64,000 nt of DNA, from assembly GCF_018861735.1 (NCBI RefSeq), contig NZ_JAHLEB010000013.1, positions 1 to 64,000 of the forward strand, read 5' to 3'. The notes below the pieces were generated by a model. It was not told the DNA's origin. It was given only the letters and a program-made list of their open reading frames with translations, and did not search any database. How positions within the stretch are numbered: position 1 is the stretch's first letter; every line of letters begins with the position of its first letter. Below, piece after piece: positions 44,884 to 54,249 of this stretch. A program made the position numbers and the translations under genes. This stretch comes from Clostridium lacusfryxellense. GTDB lineage: Bacteria > Bacillota > Clostridia > Clostridiales > Clostridiaceae.

Positions 44884-45691
44884 AAATTTGTTTATTTTTG
44901 CTCTTGCTCTGGGGATAATCTGTGTAACTACTATAGGCATTGTAAATGCAACTACATTGCCGATACCAAATATAAATATTTCAGTTGATAATGCAAACTC
45001 ACCTAAAGAGTATGTTGATAATATTAAGTTATTAATGCTGCTTACTGTACTTACACTGTTACCATCAATAATTATAATGTCTACTAGTTTTGTAAGAATA
45101 ATTATAGTATTATCATTATTCAAAAGTGCAATTGGCGTTCAACAGGCAATACCTAAAGAAGTTATAATTGGATTAGCACTATTTTTAACATTTTTCACTA
45201 TGGCGCCAACTTTTACAAAAGTAAATACTGAGGCTTTAACTCCCTATTTAAATAATAAAATAACCCAATCTGTTGCCATTGAAAAGGGGTCCAAGCCCAT
45301 GAGAGATTTCATGTTAAGGCAGACCAGATCAAAAGATTTAAAACTTTTTTTAGAAGTTGGGAAACTAGAAGATAAAGTTACTAATGTGGTTGATGCTAAT
45401 GGGAAAGAAATTCTTACAAATGGGAAACCGAAACCCACTTACGACAAAGTCCCACTATACGCAGTGGTTCCAGCTTTTATTATAAGTGAACTTAGGAGAG
45501 CTTTTGAAATGGGCTTTTTACTGTTTATCCCTTTTATTATAATAGATATTGTTACGGGAAGTATTCTTATGGCTATGGGAATGATGATGTTACCACCAGT
45601 TATGATTTCGCTCCCATTTAAATTATTGTTATTCATTATGGTTGATGGTTGGAATTTACTAGTAAAATCATTAATTATGAGTTTTAGTTGA
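44867..45691 (+). CDS. fliP: flagellar export gate protein FliP
   Basis: About 274 aa. A cleavable-type signal sequence (residues 1-28, ending VNAT) is followed by the FliP core: LLMLLTVLTLLPSIIIMSTSFVRIIIVLSLFKSAIG, QAIPKEVIIGLALFLTFFTM and the C-terminal FLLFIPFIIIDIVTGSILMAMGMMMLPP. ATG 44867 gives this normal signal peptide; the upstream in-frame ATG at 44837 lies in fliO. Confidence 0.95.
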   Translation: MKLKNKNLFIFALALGIICVTTIGIVNATTLPIPNINISVDNANSPKEYVDNIKLLMLLTVLTLLPSIIIMSTSFVRIIIVLSLFKSAIGVQQAIPKEVIIGLALFLTFFTMAPTFTKVNTEALTPYLNNKITQSVAIEKGSKPMRDFMLRQTRSKDLKLFLEVGKLEDKVTNVVDANGKEILTNGKPKPTYDKVPLYAVVPAFIISELRRAFEMGFLLFIPFIIIDIVTGSILMAMGMMMLPPVMISLPFKLLLFIMVDGWNLLVKSLIMSFS

Positions 45692-45701
45692 GGTGAATTA
45701 A

Positions 45702-45971
45702 ATGACAGAGGATATTGTTTTATCTGTGGTAAAAGATGCTATTGCAACTGCAATATTAGTATCTGCTCCTATTTTAGTTGTGGCTACTTTAGTAGGATTA
45801 ATAATAAGTATATTTCAAGCTACCACTCAAATCCAAGAGCAAACATTAACATTTGTTCCAAAATTACTTGCTGTTGCACTAATTGGATTATTAATGGGCA
45901 GTTGGATGCTTCACTTAATGATTTCTTTTACAACAAGAATTTTTGAACTTATTGCTAATATGGGAGGCTAG
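45702..45971 (+). CDS. fliQ: flagellar export gate protein FliQ
   Basis: An 89-aa protein with two membrane helices (about 16-40 and 50-75) and the FliQ motif ISIFQATTQIQEQTLTFVPKLLAV. It is followed, with no gap for a separate fliR promoter, by the fliR-flhB gene. Confidence 0.95.
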   Translation: MTEDIVLSVVKDAIATAILVSAPILVVATLVGLIISIFQATTQIQEQTLTFVPKLLAVALIGLLMGSWMLHLMISFTTRIFELIANMGG

Positions 45972-45981
45972 GTGGAAACTA

Positions 45982-47820
45982 TTGACGAATACTGCTTATT
46001 ATTTAGGATTTATACTTGTAATGTTAAGAATATCATCATTTTTTATGAGTATTCCAATTTTCTTTCCTAAGTCTGCACCTGCGCTTGTAAAGGTTGGATT
46101 TTGTGCAGTTTTTACATTTTTGATAATGCCAGGAGTTAATTATGAAAATGTAAATCTAATAAGTACTAATGGTACACTCATAATATTTTGTATATCGGAA
46201 GTTGTAACAGGGTTACTTCTCGGATACATAACTAAATTTTGCTTTTTCTCAGCACAAATGGCTGGTCAGTTTATGGATTTCCAGGTTGGATTTTCTATGA
46301 TGAGTATGTTTGACCCTATATCAAATGAGAATGTTACTTTACTTGGAACGTTACTTTATAGGATAAGCATGGTAATGTTTTTTGTTGTAGATGGTCATCA
46401 TATGTTAATTAGAGCGATAATTGATTCTTTTAATGTTGTTGAAATTGGAAAGTTTATATTAGCGCAGGGAACAGCTATGATGATGGTAAAAATATTTATA
46501 GAGTTTTTCACACTGGGACTCAAAATAGCAATACCAATTATTTTAATAATTATTATAACAGATTTAAGTATGGGACTTGTATCAAGAACAGTGCCAGCGC
46601 TAAATGTTATGATTTTAGGTATGCCAATTAAAATACTTGTAGGCCTGAGCTGTTTTGCCCTAGTACTACCTGCAATGATTAATTTGATAGTAAATTCATT
46701 TTATACCATTCCTGATATAATTAAAGCTTTTTATAGGGTAATACCAATGCTTGTTTTTATTTCAGCGGATAGTGGAGAAAAAACTGAAGAGGCTACTCCA
46801 AAAAAGAAAAGTGAATCAAAGAAAAAAGGTCAAGTAGCAAAGTCTAAGGAATTATCTTCAACATTTACGCTTCTAACAGTAACACTTTTAATGATTACTT
46901 TAGGTGGTTATACTTTTTCTAACATAAAAGATACATTAAGTCTTTTTTTAAGCAATTATTTATCATTTACTCTTACTGAATTTACTTTTAAAACTGTGTT
47001 ACTTGTATCACTTATGAAATTCGGACTTATAATTTTACCAATTGTAGTTCCTATTATGATTATGGGAATAGTTGCAAGCTTAATACAATCTGGTTTTATA
47101 TTAACAGGAGAACCACTTAAACCTGATTTTAAAAAGTTAAATCCAGTAAGTGGTTTTAAGAAGATTTTTTCTATGAGATCAGTTGTGGATCTAATTAAAA
47201 ATTTAGCCATAGTATCAACTATAGGTTATGTATCTTATACTTTTGTTAAAGATAATTATTTAGATATAATGAGATATGGAAGTCTTAAAATTGAGGCGAT
47301 TTTAGGGGTATTCGGAAGTTTAGTTGTAGATATATTTTTTAAGATTAGCCTCATTATGCTTATAATATCTATAATTGATTTTACTTATCAGAAATATAAG
47401 CATAATAAAGAATTAAAAATGAGTGTTCAAGAAATCAAAGAAGAATATAAGCAACAAGAAGGAGACCCACAAATTAAATCGAAAATAAGGCAAAAGCAAA
47501 GAGAGATGGCATCTAATAGAATGATGCAAGATGTTCCTGATGCTACAGTAGTTATTACAAATCCTACTCATTTAGCTATTGCTATAAAATATGAGCAAGG
47601 TGGAGAAGGTGCACCTATAGTTGTTGCCATTGGTGCGGATAATGTGGCTATAAAAATAAAAGAGATTGCAAGCGAAAATGATATACCGATTATTGAAAAC
47701 AAACCTTTAGCTAGGCTCATATACAATGAATTAGAGGTAGGCTCAGAAATCCCAACGGATATGTATCAAGCAGTAGCTGAGATATTGGCATTGGTGTATA
47801 AACTCAAGAAAAAAATGTAA
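45982..47820 (+). CDS. fliR-flhB: fused export gate/substrate switch protein FliR-FlhB
   Basis: About 612 aa. The first ~255 residues are FliR (six membrane helices, GQFMDFQVGFSMMSMFDP). At GEKTEEATPKKKSESKKKGQVAKSKELS the frame runs straight into FlhB, with four further membrane helices and the self-cleaving NPTH motif at residues 527-530. The start is taken as TTG 45982 with AGGTGG 7 nt upstream; no ATG fits. FliR-FlhB fusions are known in clostridia and keep the two proteins at 1:1. Confidence 0.92.
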   Translation: MTNTAYYLGFILVMLRISSFFMSIPIFFPKSAPALVKVGFCAVFTFLIMPGVNYENVNLISTNGTLIIFCISEVVTGLLLGYITKFCFFSAQMAGQFMDFQVGFSMMSMFDPISNENVTLLGTLLYRISMVMFFVVDGHHMLIRAIIDSFNVVEIGKFILAQGTAMMMVKIFIEFFTLGLKIAIPIILIIIITDLSMGLVSRTVPALNVMILGMPIKILVGLSCFALVLPAMINLIVNSFYTIPDIIKAFYRVIPMLVFISADSGEKTEEATPKKKSESKKKGQVAKSKELSSTFTLLTVTLLMITLGGYTFSNIKDTLSLFLSNYLSFTLTEFTFKTVLLVSLMKFGLIILPIVVPIMIMGIVASLIQSGFILTGEPLKPDFKKLNPVSGFKKIFSMRSVVDLIKNLAIVSTIGYVSYTFVKDNYLDIMRYGSLKIEAILGVFGSLVVDIFFKISLIMLIISIIDFTYQKYKHNKELKMSVQEIKEEYKQQEGDPQIKSKIRQKQREMASNRMMQDVPDATVVITNPTHLAIAIKYEQGGEGAPIVVAIGADNVAIKIKEIASENDIPIIENKPLARLIYNELEVGSEIPTDMYQAVAEILALVYKLKKKM

Positions 47821-47832
47821 AGGATGATATTT

Positions 47833-49899
47833 GTGGCTGAAAAATCAAGATACAACATTAAAAATAATTTAGATGTGTTAGTAGCATTTGGTGTAATAGC
47901 GATAGTTTTAATGATTATTATCCCACTACCACCAGCGCTTCTTGATGTGATAATTGCAATTAATATTACATTAGCAGTAATAATATTACTACTAACAATG
48001 TTTACAACAGAAGTTTTGCAGTTTTCAGTTTTCCCAACGCTACTTCTTATTACAACACTTTTAAGACTAGCGTTAAATATTTCATCTACTAGGCTTGTAC
48101 TTACAGAGGCTTATGCGGGTGAAATAATCGAGGCCTTTGGTTCATTTGTTGTTGGCGGTAATTATGTAGTTGGAGTAATTATCTTCTTAATAATAATCAT
48201 TATACAATTTGTTGTAATTACAGCTGGAGCAGGTAGAGTTTCTGAAGTTTCGGCTAGGTTTACTCTAGATGCTATGCCTGGTAAACAGATGTCGATCGAT
48301 GCAGATCTAAACGCAGGTGTAATAACTGAAGAACAGGCAAGAGAGAGAAGGACAAAATTGCAAGATGAAGCTAGTTTTTATGGAGCTATGGATGGAGCTT
48401 CTAAATTCGTAAAGGGTGATGCTATTGCCGGGATAATTATTACAATGATAAATATTTTTGGCGGTATAATTATAGGCGTAGTTATGCTTGGAATGCCAAT
48501 TGCAACGGCTGCAACAACTTATGTAAGGCTTACAGTAGGTGATGGCCTTGTAGGTCAGATACCAGCCCTTTTAATATCAACTGCTTCCGGTATATTGGTT
48601 ACTAGATCAGGTAGCAATGTAAATTTAGGAAGTCAAATAACTTCTCAGCTTACTGCATTCCCAAAAGTTATTGCATTAGGCTCAGTTACATTATTGGTTT
48701 TGGCTGCAATTCCAGGAATGCCTCATGTTGTTTTCATATTGCTCTCAATTGGAATGGCAACAAGTGCGTATTTCTTAAACAAAGATGAAAAAGATCAAAA
48801 AATTATAAAAATAGAGAATGATGAACAAGAAAATTATGAAACTGAAAATAGAGAACCGGAAAATGTAATGAGTTTGATATCTGTAGAGCCTATGGAAATA
48901 GAAATAGGTTATGGATTAATACCCCTAGCAGATGAGGCCACAGGAGGAGATTTATTACAAAGAATAGCTTCAGTTAGGAGACAATGCGCACTGGAGATGG
49001 GGATTGTTGTCCAACCCATTAGAATTAAAGATAATTTGCAACTAAAAACAAACGAATATGTGGTTAAAATTCGTGGCACCGTTATAATTAAAGGAGATTT
49101 AATGCCTAGTATGTTACTCTGCATTGACCCAGGGTCTGAAGATATCACAATTCAAGGAATTAACACTATTGAACCAACATTTGGATTGCCAGCAGTATGG
49201 ATAAATAACGATCAGAGAGAAGATGCTGAAATCAAAGGATTAACAGTTGTAGATCCAACGACAGTAATGGTCACTCATTTAACTGAAACTATCAAAAGTC
49301 ATGCCTTCGAACTGTTAGGTAGACAAGAAACTAAGTTATTAATAGATTCAGTAAAAGAAAAATATAATACAGTGGTTGAAGAACTAATACCAGACCTTAT
49401 GACAATTGGAGAGGTGCAAAAAGTACTCCAGAGTCTCCTCAAAGAGAAGGTAGCTATAAAGGACATGGTAACTATTCTAGAGTCCTTAGCAGACAATGCT
49501 AGAATAACTAAGGATATAGAAGTACTAACAGAATATGTTCGTTTCTCTCTAGGAAGAAGTATCTGTAATGGTCTAGTTGATGATAATGGAAGCATTACTA
49601 TTATAACGCTGGCACCTGAAGTTGAGAACATTATCTCAAGTAATATTCAAAAATCTATACAAGGATCTTTCCCAGCAGTAGATCCAGAGACTACAGGGAA
49701 AATTCTAAATTCTATTAAGAATAATATCAACACAATTTATTTTCACAATAATCAACCAGTTATACTGGTATCTCCAAAAATAAGACCAGCATTTAGAAGG
49801 TTGATTGAAATGGTATTCCCAAATGTTTGTGTGCTTTCACTTAATGAGATACCAAATGAAGTTGATATTAAAACTGAAGGAGTTGTGACGCTACAATGA
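47833..49899 (+). CDS. flhA: flagellar export gate protein FlhA
   Basis: About 688 aa. Eight predicted membrane helices within the first ~310 residues, the FHIPEP-type loop (GRVSEVSARFTLDAMPGKQMSIDADLNAGVI) and a cytoplasmic C-terminal domain for substrate-chaperone docking. GTG 47833 has AAAGGATG at fitting distance, the ATG at 47824 overlaps it. It ends 4 nt into flhF. Confidence 0.95.
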   Translation: MAEKSRYNIKNNLDVLVAFGVIAIVLMIIIPLPPALLDVIIAINITLAVIILLLTMFTTEVLQFSVFPTLLLITTLLRLALNISSTRLVLTEAYAGEIIEAFGSFVVGGNYVVGVIIFLIIIIIQFVVITAGAGRVSEVSARFTLDAMPGKQMSIDADLNAGVITEEQARERRTKLQDEASFYGAMDGASKFVKGDAIAGIIITMINIFGGIIIGVVMLGMPIATAATTYVRLTVGDGLVGQIPALLISTASGILVTRSGSNVNLGSQITSQLTAFPKVIALGSVTLLVLAAIPGMPHVVFILLSIGMATSAYFLNKDEKDQKIIKIENDEQENYETENREPENVMSLISVEPMEIEIGYGLIPLADEATGGDLLQRIASVRRQCALEMGIVVQPIRIKDNLQLKTNEYVVKIRGTVIIKGDLMPSMLLCIDPGSEDITIQGINTIEPTFGLPAVWINNDQREDAEIKGLTVVDPTTVMVTHLTETIKSHAFELLGRQETKLLIDSVKEKYNTVVEELIPDLMTIGEVQKVLQSLLKEKVAIKDMVTILESLADNARITKDIEVLTEYVRFSLGRSICNGLVDDNGSITIITLAPEVENIISSNIQKSIQGSFPAVDPETTGKILNSIKNNINTIYFHNNQPVILVSPKIRPAFRRLIEMVFPNVCVLSLNEIPNEVDIKTEGVVTLQ

Positions 49900-51260
49900 T
49901 TATAAAACGATATGTTGTGAGTAGCATGAATGAAGCCATGACAAGAATTAGATATGAATTAGGCACAGATGCTGTAATAATAAGTCAAAGAAAAATCCGT
50001 AAGCCTGGAATAAAAGGATTCTTTAGCGCAAAACGTATAGAAGTTACCGCTGCTGTAGAAAATCAAATAAATGAGTTAGATTCAAATGTTGTAAATAATG
50101 AAATAGCAAGTAATGTAGAAAGTAGTAAGACATTACTTGCTAAAACATTAAGTAATGAAGGATTTAACAGTAATGTTCTTAGTAGTTTAGAAGCAATTAA
50201 AAAAGTTGTGGAACAGGAAAATGCAGGTAAAAACTCTTCAAAAGAGGTTCAAACGCCAATCAAAGTAGTAAATAAGGATATAAAGCTCGTACCTGAAAAA
50301 AGCATAGATAAAGATGACGATTACTCAAAGAATTTAATGAGTGAAATGATGAAAATGAAAACTATGATAAGTGAACTCTCCCTTGGGAGGGAGCTCTCCC
50401 TTGGGAGAGAACTATCCCTCGGGAGGGAGACCTCACATGTAGGTGAGGTCTCCAAGGGTAGTAAAAGTGAGATAGAAAAAATATTAGAAGAAAATGATGT
50501 AGATAAAGAAATAATTCGAAATATAATAGTTAAAATTAAGGAAATTGAATTTCAAGATAGTGAAGCTAAGGATAATGAGGTTAAGGATAATAAAAATCAC
50601 AGCAGCGATTATGAAAAATTGAAAATTGTCTTAAAGGAAATGATTCATGTTACTAGTCCTAAATTGGAGGGCAAAATAGTGCTAGTGGGGCCAACAGGGG
50701 TTGGAAAAACGACGACTATAGCAAAACTTGCAGGCCTTCTAGCTTTAATTCAGAAAAGAAAAGTAGGACTTATAACAGTAGATACATACAGAATTGGTGC
50801 AGTAGAGCAGCTTAAAACATATGCAGACATTATGAACATACCTTTTCAAGTAGTATATAATGTTAGCGATATGGACAAGGCTATTGAGAGCATGAGCGAA
50901 TGTGAAGTTATATTAATTGATACTACTGGACGAAGTAGTAAAAATAGAATGCAAATTTCTGAATTAAGAACTTTTGTAGAAAAGGTTGACACGAAAAATA
51001 TTAATTTAGTATTAAGTGCTACTACCAAAAACAAAGACATTAAATATATTATTGAAGGATATCAAATTTTAAACTATAATAGTATAATAGTAACTAAATT
51101 AGACGAAACTTCCACTTATGGTTCCATACTGAACATATTAGAAACTGCAAAGGTTCCGCTGAGTTTTGTATCAACTGGCCAGAATGTACCTGATGATATT
51201 AAGGAGTTATCCACTGACAAAATTGTTAGGCTTATATTAGGAGAGGATACAGTATGCTAG
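49896..51260 (+). CDS. flhF: flagellar GTPase FlhF
   Basis: A 454-aa SRP-type GTPase. The N-terminal B domain (IIKRYVVSSMNEAMTRIRYELGTDAVIISQRK), a disordered linker, then the NG domain with P-loop GPTGVGKTTT near residue 265, DTTGRSS and TKLDE motifs. It sets the place or number of flagella. The linker holds an unusual palindromic insert encoding three ELSLGR repeats (see separate entry). Confidence 0.95.
   Translation: MIIKRYVVSSMNEAMTRIRYELGTDAVIISQRKIRKPGIKGFFSAKRIEVTAAVENQINELDSNVVNNEIASNVESSKTLLAKTLSNEGFNSNVLSSLEAIKKVVEQENAGKNSSKEVQTPIKVVNKDIKLVPEKSIDKDDDYSKNLMSEMMKMKTMISELSLGRELSLGRELSLGRETSHVGEVSKGSKSEIEKILEENDVDKEIIRNIIVKIKEIEFQDSEAKDNEVKDNKNHSSDYEKLKIVLKEMIHVTSPKLEGKIVLVGPTGVGKTTTIAKLAGLLALIQKRKVGLITVDTYRIGAVEQLKTYADIMNIPFQVVYNVSDMDKAIESMSECEVILIDTTGRSSKNRMQISELRTFVEKVDTKNINLVLSATTKNKDIKYIIEGYQILNYNSIIVTKLDETSTYGSILNILETAKVPLSFVSTGQNVPDDIKELSTDKIVRLILGEDTVC
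50373..50453 (+). repeat. palindromic tandem repeat within flhF
   Basis: Three 18-nt units start at 50373, 50391 and 50409, each with a CTCCCTTGGGAG-type palindrome and encoding ELSLGR. They are followed at 50427-50453 by a GC-rich stem GAGACCTCAC / GTGAGGTCTC. All lengths are multiples of 3, so the frame stays open. The GC content stands out from the surrounding A/T-rich gene. Confidence 0.85.
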
Positions 51261-52117
51261 ACCAAGCTCAAAGACTTAGACAAATGGCAGGGGAAAATAG
51301 TGATAATGATGCACAAAATAAGCCAAGAATTATAACTGTTACTTCGGGTAAAGGTGGAGTAGGTAAAAGCAATATAGTGGTTAATTTATCTATAGCGTTG
51401 CAGAAAATGGGTAAGAAAGTTATGATTTTCGATGCGGATATAGGTATGGGAAATGATGATATTTTAATGGGATGTTCATCTAAATATAACGTGTTCGATG
51501 TTATATTTAATAATAAGGAAATTGAAGAAGTTGTTTTAACAGGGCCTTTTGGCGTAAAACTCCTTCCAGGAGGGTCTGCACTTACAAAAGTTGAGGATTT
51601 GACAGAAGTTCAAAGAAATTTATTTTTGGACAAGCTTACAGCACTAACTGGACTTGATTACATAATAATGGATACCGGGGCTGGCGTTAACAAAAGTGTT
51701 TTAGGGTTTATTGCTTGTTGTGATGATTTAGTAATTGTAACAACACCCGAACCTACATCGCTCACGGATGCATATAGTTTACTAAAAGCTGTTAAACATT
51801 TTAACATTAAAAATTCTGCTAAAGTTATAGTCAATAGATCCTTAGACAATAATGAAGCTAATATTACATTTAAGAAATTTAATAATGCTGTTGTTAAATT
51901 TTTGAATATGGAATTATATTATTTAGGCAAAATAGGTGAAGATAGAAAATTATCTTATGCAGTAAGAGCTCAGCAACCTGTAATTGTTAGTTATCCCGGT
52001 TCTGAGGCAGCTCATGATATAAATAAAATAGCAAGTGAAATTAACGGAATAAAAAGTAAACCAAGTGGTATAGGACTCGAGGGATTGTTTAAAAAAATGT
52101 TCAGCATTTTTTCATAA
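51254..52117 (+). CDS. flhG: flagellar number regulator FlhG (MinD-like ATPase)
   Basis: A 287-aa ParA/MinD ATPase with deviant Walker A SGKGGVGKS (31-39), DADIGMGNDDILMG and the MDTGAGV motif. The N-terminal DQAQRLRQM resembles the FlhG motif that activates FlhF GTPase. It overlaps flhF by 7 nt. Confidence 0.95.
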   Translation: MLDQAQRLRQMAGENSDNDAQNKPRIITVTSGKGGVGKSNIVVNLSIALQKMGKKVMIFDADIGMGNDDILMGCSSKYNVFDVIFNNKEIEEVVLTGPFGVKLLPGGSALTKVEDLTEVQRNLFLDKLTALTGLDYIIMDTGAGVNKSVLGFIACCDDLVIVTTPEPTSLTDAYSLLKAVKHFNIKNSAKVIVNRSLDNNEANITFKKFNNAVVKFLNMELYYLGKIGEDRKLSYAVRAQQPVIVSYPGSEAAHDINKIASEINGIKSKPSGIGLEGLFKKMFSIFS

Positions 52118-52129
52118 GGGGTGTGGGTA

Positions 52130-52774
52130 ATGGCGAAGGTAGATTTTAAAATAAATAAAAAGCTGGAAATATTAGTAGAAGAAAGATATTTTAATAGCAA
52201 TATTCAAGATATTACAGAGGAATATATAGCAATTAGTATTCCAAGTAGTGCAGGTGAATATGTGCCACTAGCAAAGGGGTCTATGATAGATGTACTCTAT
52301 TATGAAGAAGAAAATCTTTTTAAGTTTAAAGCCTTTGTTATAGGACGAAAATTTGAAAATATACCAATTTTACTTATATCACACCCAAAGGAAATTCAAA
52401 AGATTCAAAGAAGAAAATATGTTAGGGTACCAATAATAAGCACTGCAAAATACATAAATGTTAAAAATCAACCAAGAACTACACCTAGCTCAATTAATCC
52501 AAGTGAATACAAAAAAGCTATTCTAATTGATTTGAGTGGCGGTGGAATGAGAATTAAGGTACATGATGACATAAAGCCCAATGACTATCTTCTAGTATCA
52601 TTAACTATTAATGAGGAAGAAATACCTATAGTTGGTCAAGCAATGCGAATTATAAAAGACGATGATGGCAGATTTATTTGTGGACTTAGTTTAAACTTTT
52701 TAGATAACTTGACTCGTGAAAAAATTATTAAATACATATTTCAACTTATGAGAGAACAAATGAAAAAAATTTAG
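52130..52774 (+). CDS. PilZ domain c-di-GMP binding protein (YcgR-like)
   Basis: About 214 aa. An N-terminal YcgR-type flagellar-brake beta domain is followed by a PilZ domain with the ligand motif RRKYVR and the DLSGGGMRIKV (D/N-x-S-x-x-G) motif. This layout is that of motor brakes such as YcgR/DgrA. ATG 52130 is 7 nt from AAGGGGTG. It indicates that c-di-GMP tunes motility. Confidence 0.9.
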   Translation: MAKVDFKINKKLEILVEERYFNSNIQDITEEYIAISIPSSAGEYVPLAKGSMIDVLYYEEENLFKFKAFVIGRKFENIPILLISHPKEIQKIQRRKYVRVPIISTAKYINVKNQPRTTPSSINPSEYKKAILIDLSGGGMRIKVHDDIKPNDYLLVSLTINEEEIPIVGQAMRIIKDDDGRFICGLSLNFLDNLTREKIIKYIFQLMREQMKKI

Positions 52775-52786
52775 GGAGGCGTTCAT

Positions 52787-53518
52787 ATGTCAATGACAAC
52801 GGCAGCTAATGTACGCGAACAAATCGTAAAAACACATATACCACTAGTTAAATACATTGCATCCAGAGTAATAATAGGGAAAACTAAATACGTAGAATAT
52901 GAAGATTTAATAAGTTATGGAATGCTTGGACTTATGGATGCGTTAGGTAAATTCGATGATACTAAGGGTATGAAATTTTCAAGTTATGCATCTATAAGAA
53001 TAAAAGGTGCTATGATTGACGAGCTTAGGCGAAATAGCCCAATTTCTAAAGGCGCTATGGATAAGCTTAATAGATATAATGAAGCTATTGAGAGGTTACA
53101 AAAACGACTCTATAGAGAACCAACGAACCATGAAATAGCAAAGGAACTAGAAGTAACAATTAATGATGTAGCTGATATTGAGAGTAACATCAATTATATA
53201 TCAGTAGTATCACTTGAGGATTTAATTTTTTCAGATGATGATGACATGCCGCTTAGTGGCACAATTAAAGATAACAATAGCTTAAGTCCTGAAAGAGCAT
53301 TAGAGGAAAAAGAACAAGTTGAATATTTAACGTTGGGCCTGGAAAAACTCAAAGAAAAAGATAAATTAGTTTTAAATTTATATTATTATGAAGGTCTCAC
53401 ATTAAAAGAGATAGGAAATGTTTTGAGTGTATCTGAATCGCGAGTTTGTCAATTACATAGCAGATCCATTATAAATTTAAGAAAAGCATTAGTAAACCTT
53501 AAATATGATATAGCGTAG
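52787..53518 (+). CDS. fliA: flagellar sigma factor FliA (sigma-28/SigD)
   Basis: A 243-aa sigma-70 family factor lacking region 1.1. Region 2 (EDLISYGMLGLMDALGKFDDTKGMKFSSYASIRIKGAMIDELR), region 3 and the region 4 helix-turn-helix (EGLTLKEIGNVLSVSESRVCQLHSRSI) are typical FliA. It should read the promoters at 12662 and 20873/21007/21142, and be held by FlgM (12742). Confidence 0.96.
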   Translation: MSMTTAANVREQIVKTHIPLVKYIASRVIIGKTKYVEYEDLISYGMLGLMDALGKFDDTKGMKFSSYASIRIKGAMIDELRRNSPISKGAMDKLNRYNEAIERLQKRLYREPTNHEIAKELEVTINDVADIESNINYISVVSLEDLIFSDDDDMPLSGTIKDNNSLSPERALEEKEQVEYLTLGLEKLKEKDKLVLNLYYYEGLTLKEIGNVLSVSESRVCQLHSRSIINLRKALVNLKYDIA

Positions 53519-53566
53519 AATCTTTGAATACAGATAATTTAATTTATAAAATTTGGAGTGGATTAT

Positions 53567-54049
53567 ATGACAGGAATGTTAATTTTCATTGGATTAATTC
53601 TTGTAATACTAAATGTATTATCTATAAAAAAGGGGAATAAGTCCTTTAATGGAGTACTAGGGAATGCTATAGGAAATGTCCAAGATAACGACATTATAGT
53701 AGGGGAACTTAGACGGGAATTTTCTGAGAGTATATTGGAGCTTCAAAGTGAAATAATGGATATGAGAGAAATCATGGAGAAAAACAATATATATGTAAAG
53801 AATAGTAGTGAAAGACCGATATATAGGGATAATACAAAAACTAATATAGAGGTACCTGAACTAGAAGTTGATGATGAAGATGATAATGTGAAAATTTATG
53901 AGAAGATTAAAGACAAAAATAATAATGGTAGTAAGGTTGATGAAATAAAAAGACTATTTGGTGAAGGGTTAGCCTTAGAAGAAGTAGCAGAAATAATGCA
54001 TCTAGGTAAGGGGGAAGTACTATTAATAAAGGATTTATATATAAGATAA
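53567..54049 (+). CDS. SwrB/YlxL-like protein (DUF6115-type)
   Basis: About 160 aa. An N-terminal membrane helix (~3-20), a coiled coil around 50-80 and an acidic linker lead to a C-terminal HTH-like segment (VDEIKRLFGEGLALEEVAEIMHLGKGEVLLIKDLY). Topology and position right after the sigma factor match Bacillus SwrB (YlxL), which promotes assembly of the export gate. ATG 53567 follows TTGGAGTG. Confidence 0.75.
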   Translation: MTGMLIFIGLILVILNVLSIKKGNKSFNGVLGNAIGNVQDNDIIVGELRREFSESILELQSEIMDMREIMEKNNIYVKNSSERPIYRDNTKTNIEVPELEVDDEDDNVKIYEKIKDKNNNGSKVDEIKRLFGEGLALEEVAEIMHLGKGEVLLIKDLYIR

Positions 54050-54249
54050 AAAAATTAATAGACTTTTTAAGTGATAGAAAACTTCTAATCGGGATAGGAA
54101 TAGGACTTATTATGGCTTCAATCTTATTAACTGGCGTTAAGATAAATTATGAAATGAGTAAAGGTAAAATAGAAATTAAAGCTAGAGGATACGGAATGCG
54201 ATACCCAGATGATATTCCAATAATTACGAATAAGGATGTGAAAAAATGA
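54022..54249 (+). CDS. small membrane protein, possible non-canonical ATT start
   Basis: An open frame runs from the stop at 54007 to TGA 54247-54249 and overlaps the next gene by ATGA. It encodes a membrane helix (LLIGIGIGLIMASILLTGV) and the C-terminal EIKARGYGMRYPDDI, a pattern I associate with small clostridial proteins with an RARxxGMxYPxE motif. There is no ATG/GTG/TTG before the helix; ATT 54022 has GGGGGA 6 nt upstream. The first ATG (54112) would fall inside the helix. About 75 aa. Family and start are inference. Confidence 0.6.
   Translation: MNKGFIYKIKKLIDFLSDRKLLIGIGIGLIMASILLTGVKINYEMSKGKIEIKARGYGMRYPDDIPIITNKDVKK

Noticed and set aside
50373-50453. CRISPR-like array
   Set aside because: The units are contiguous without spacers and stay in the flhF frame.
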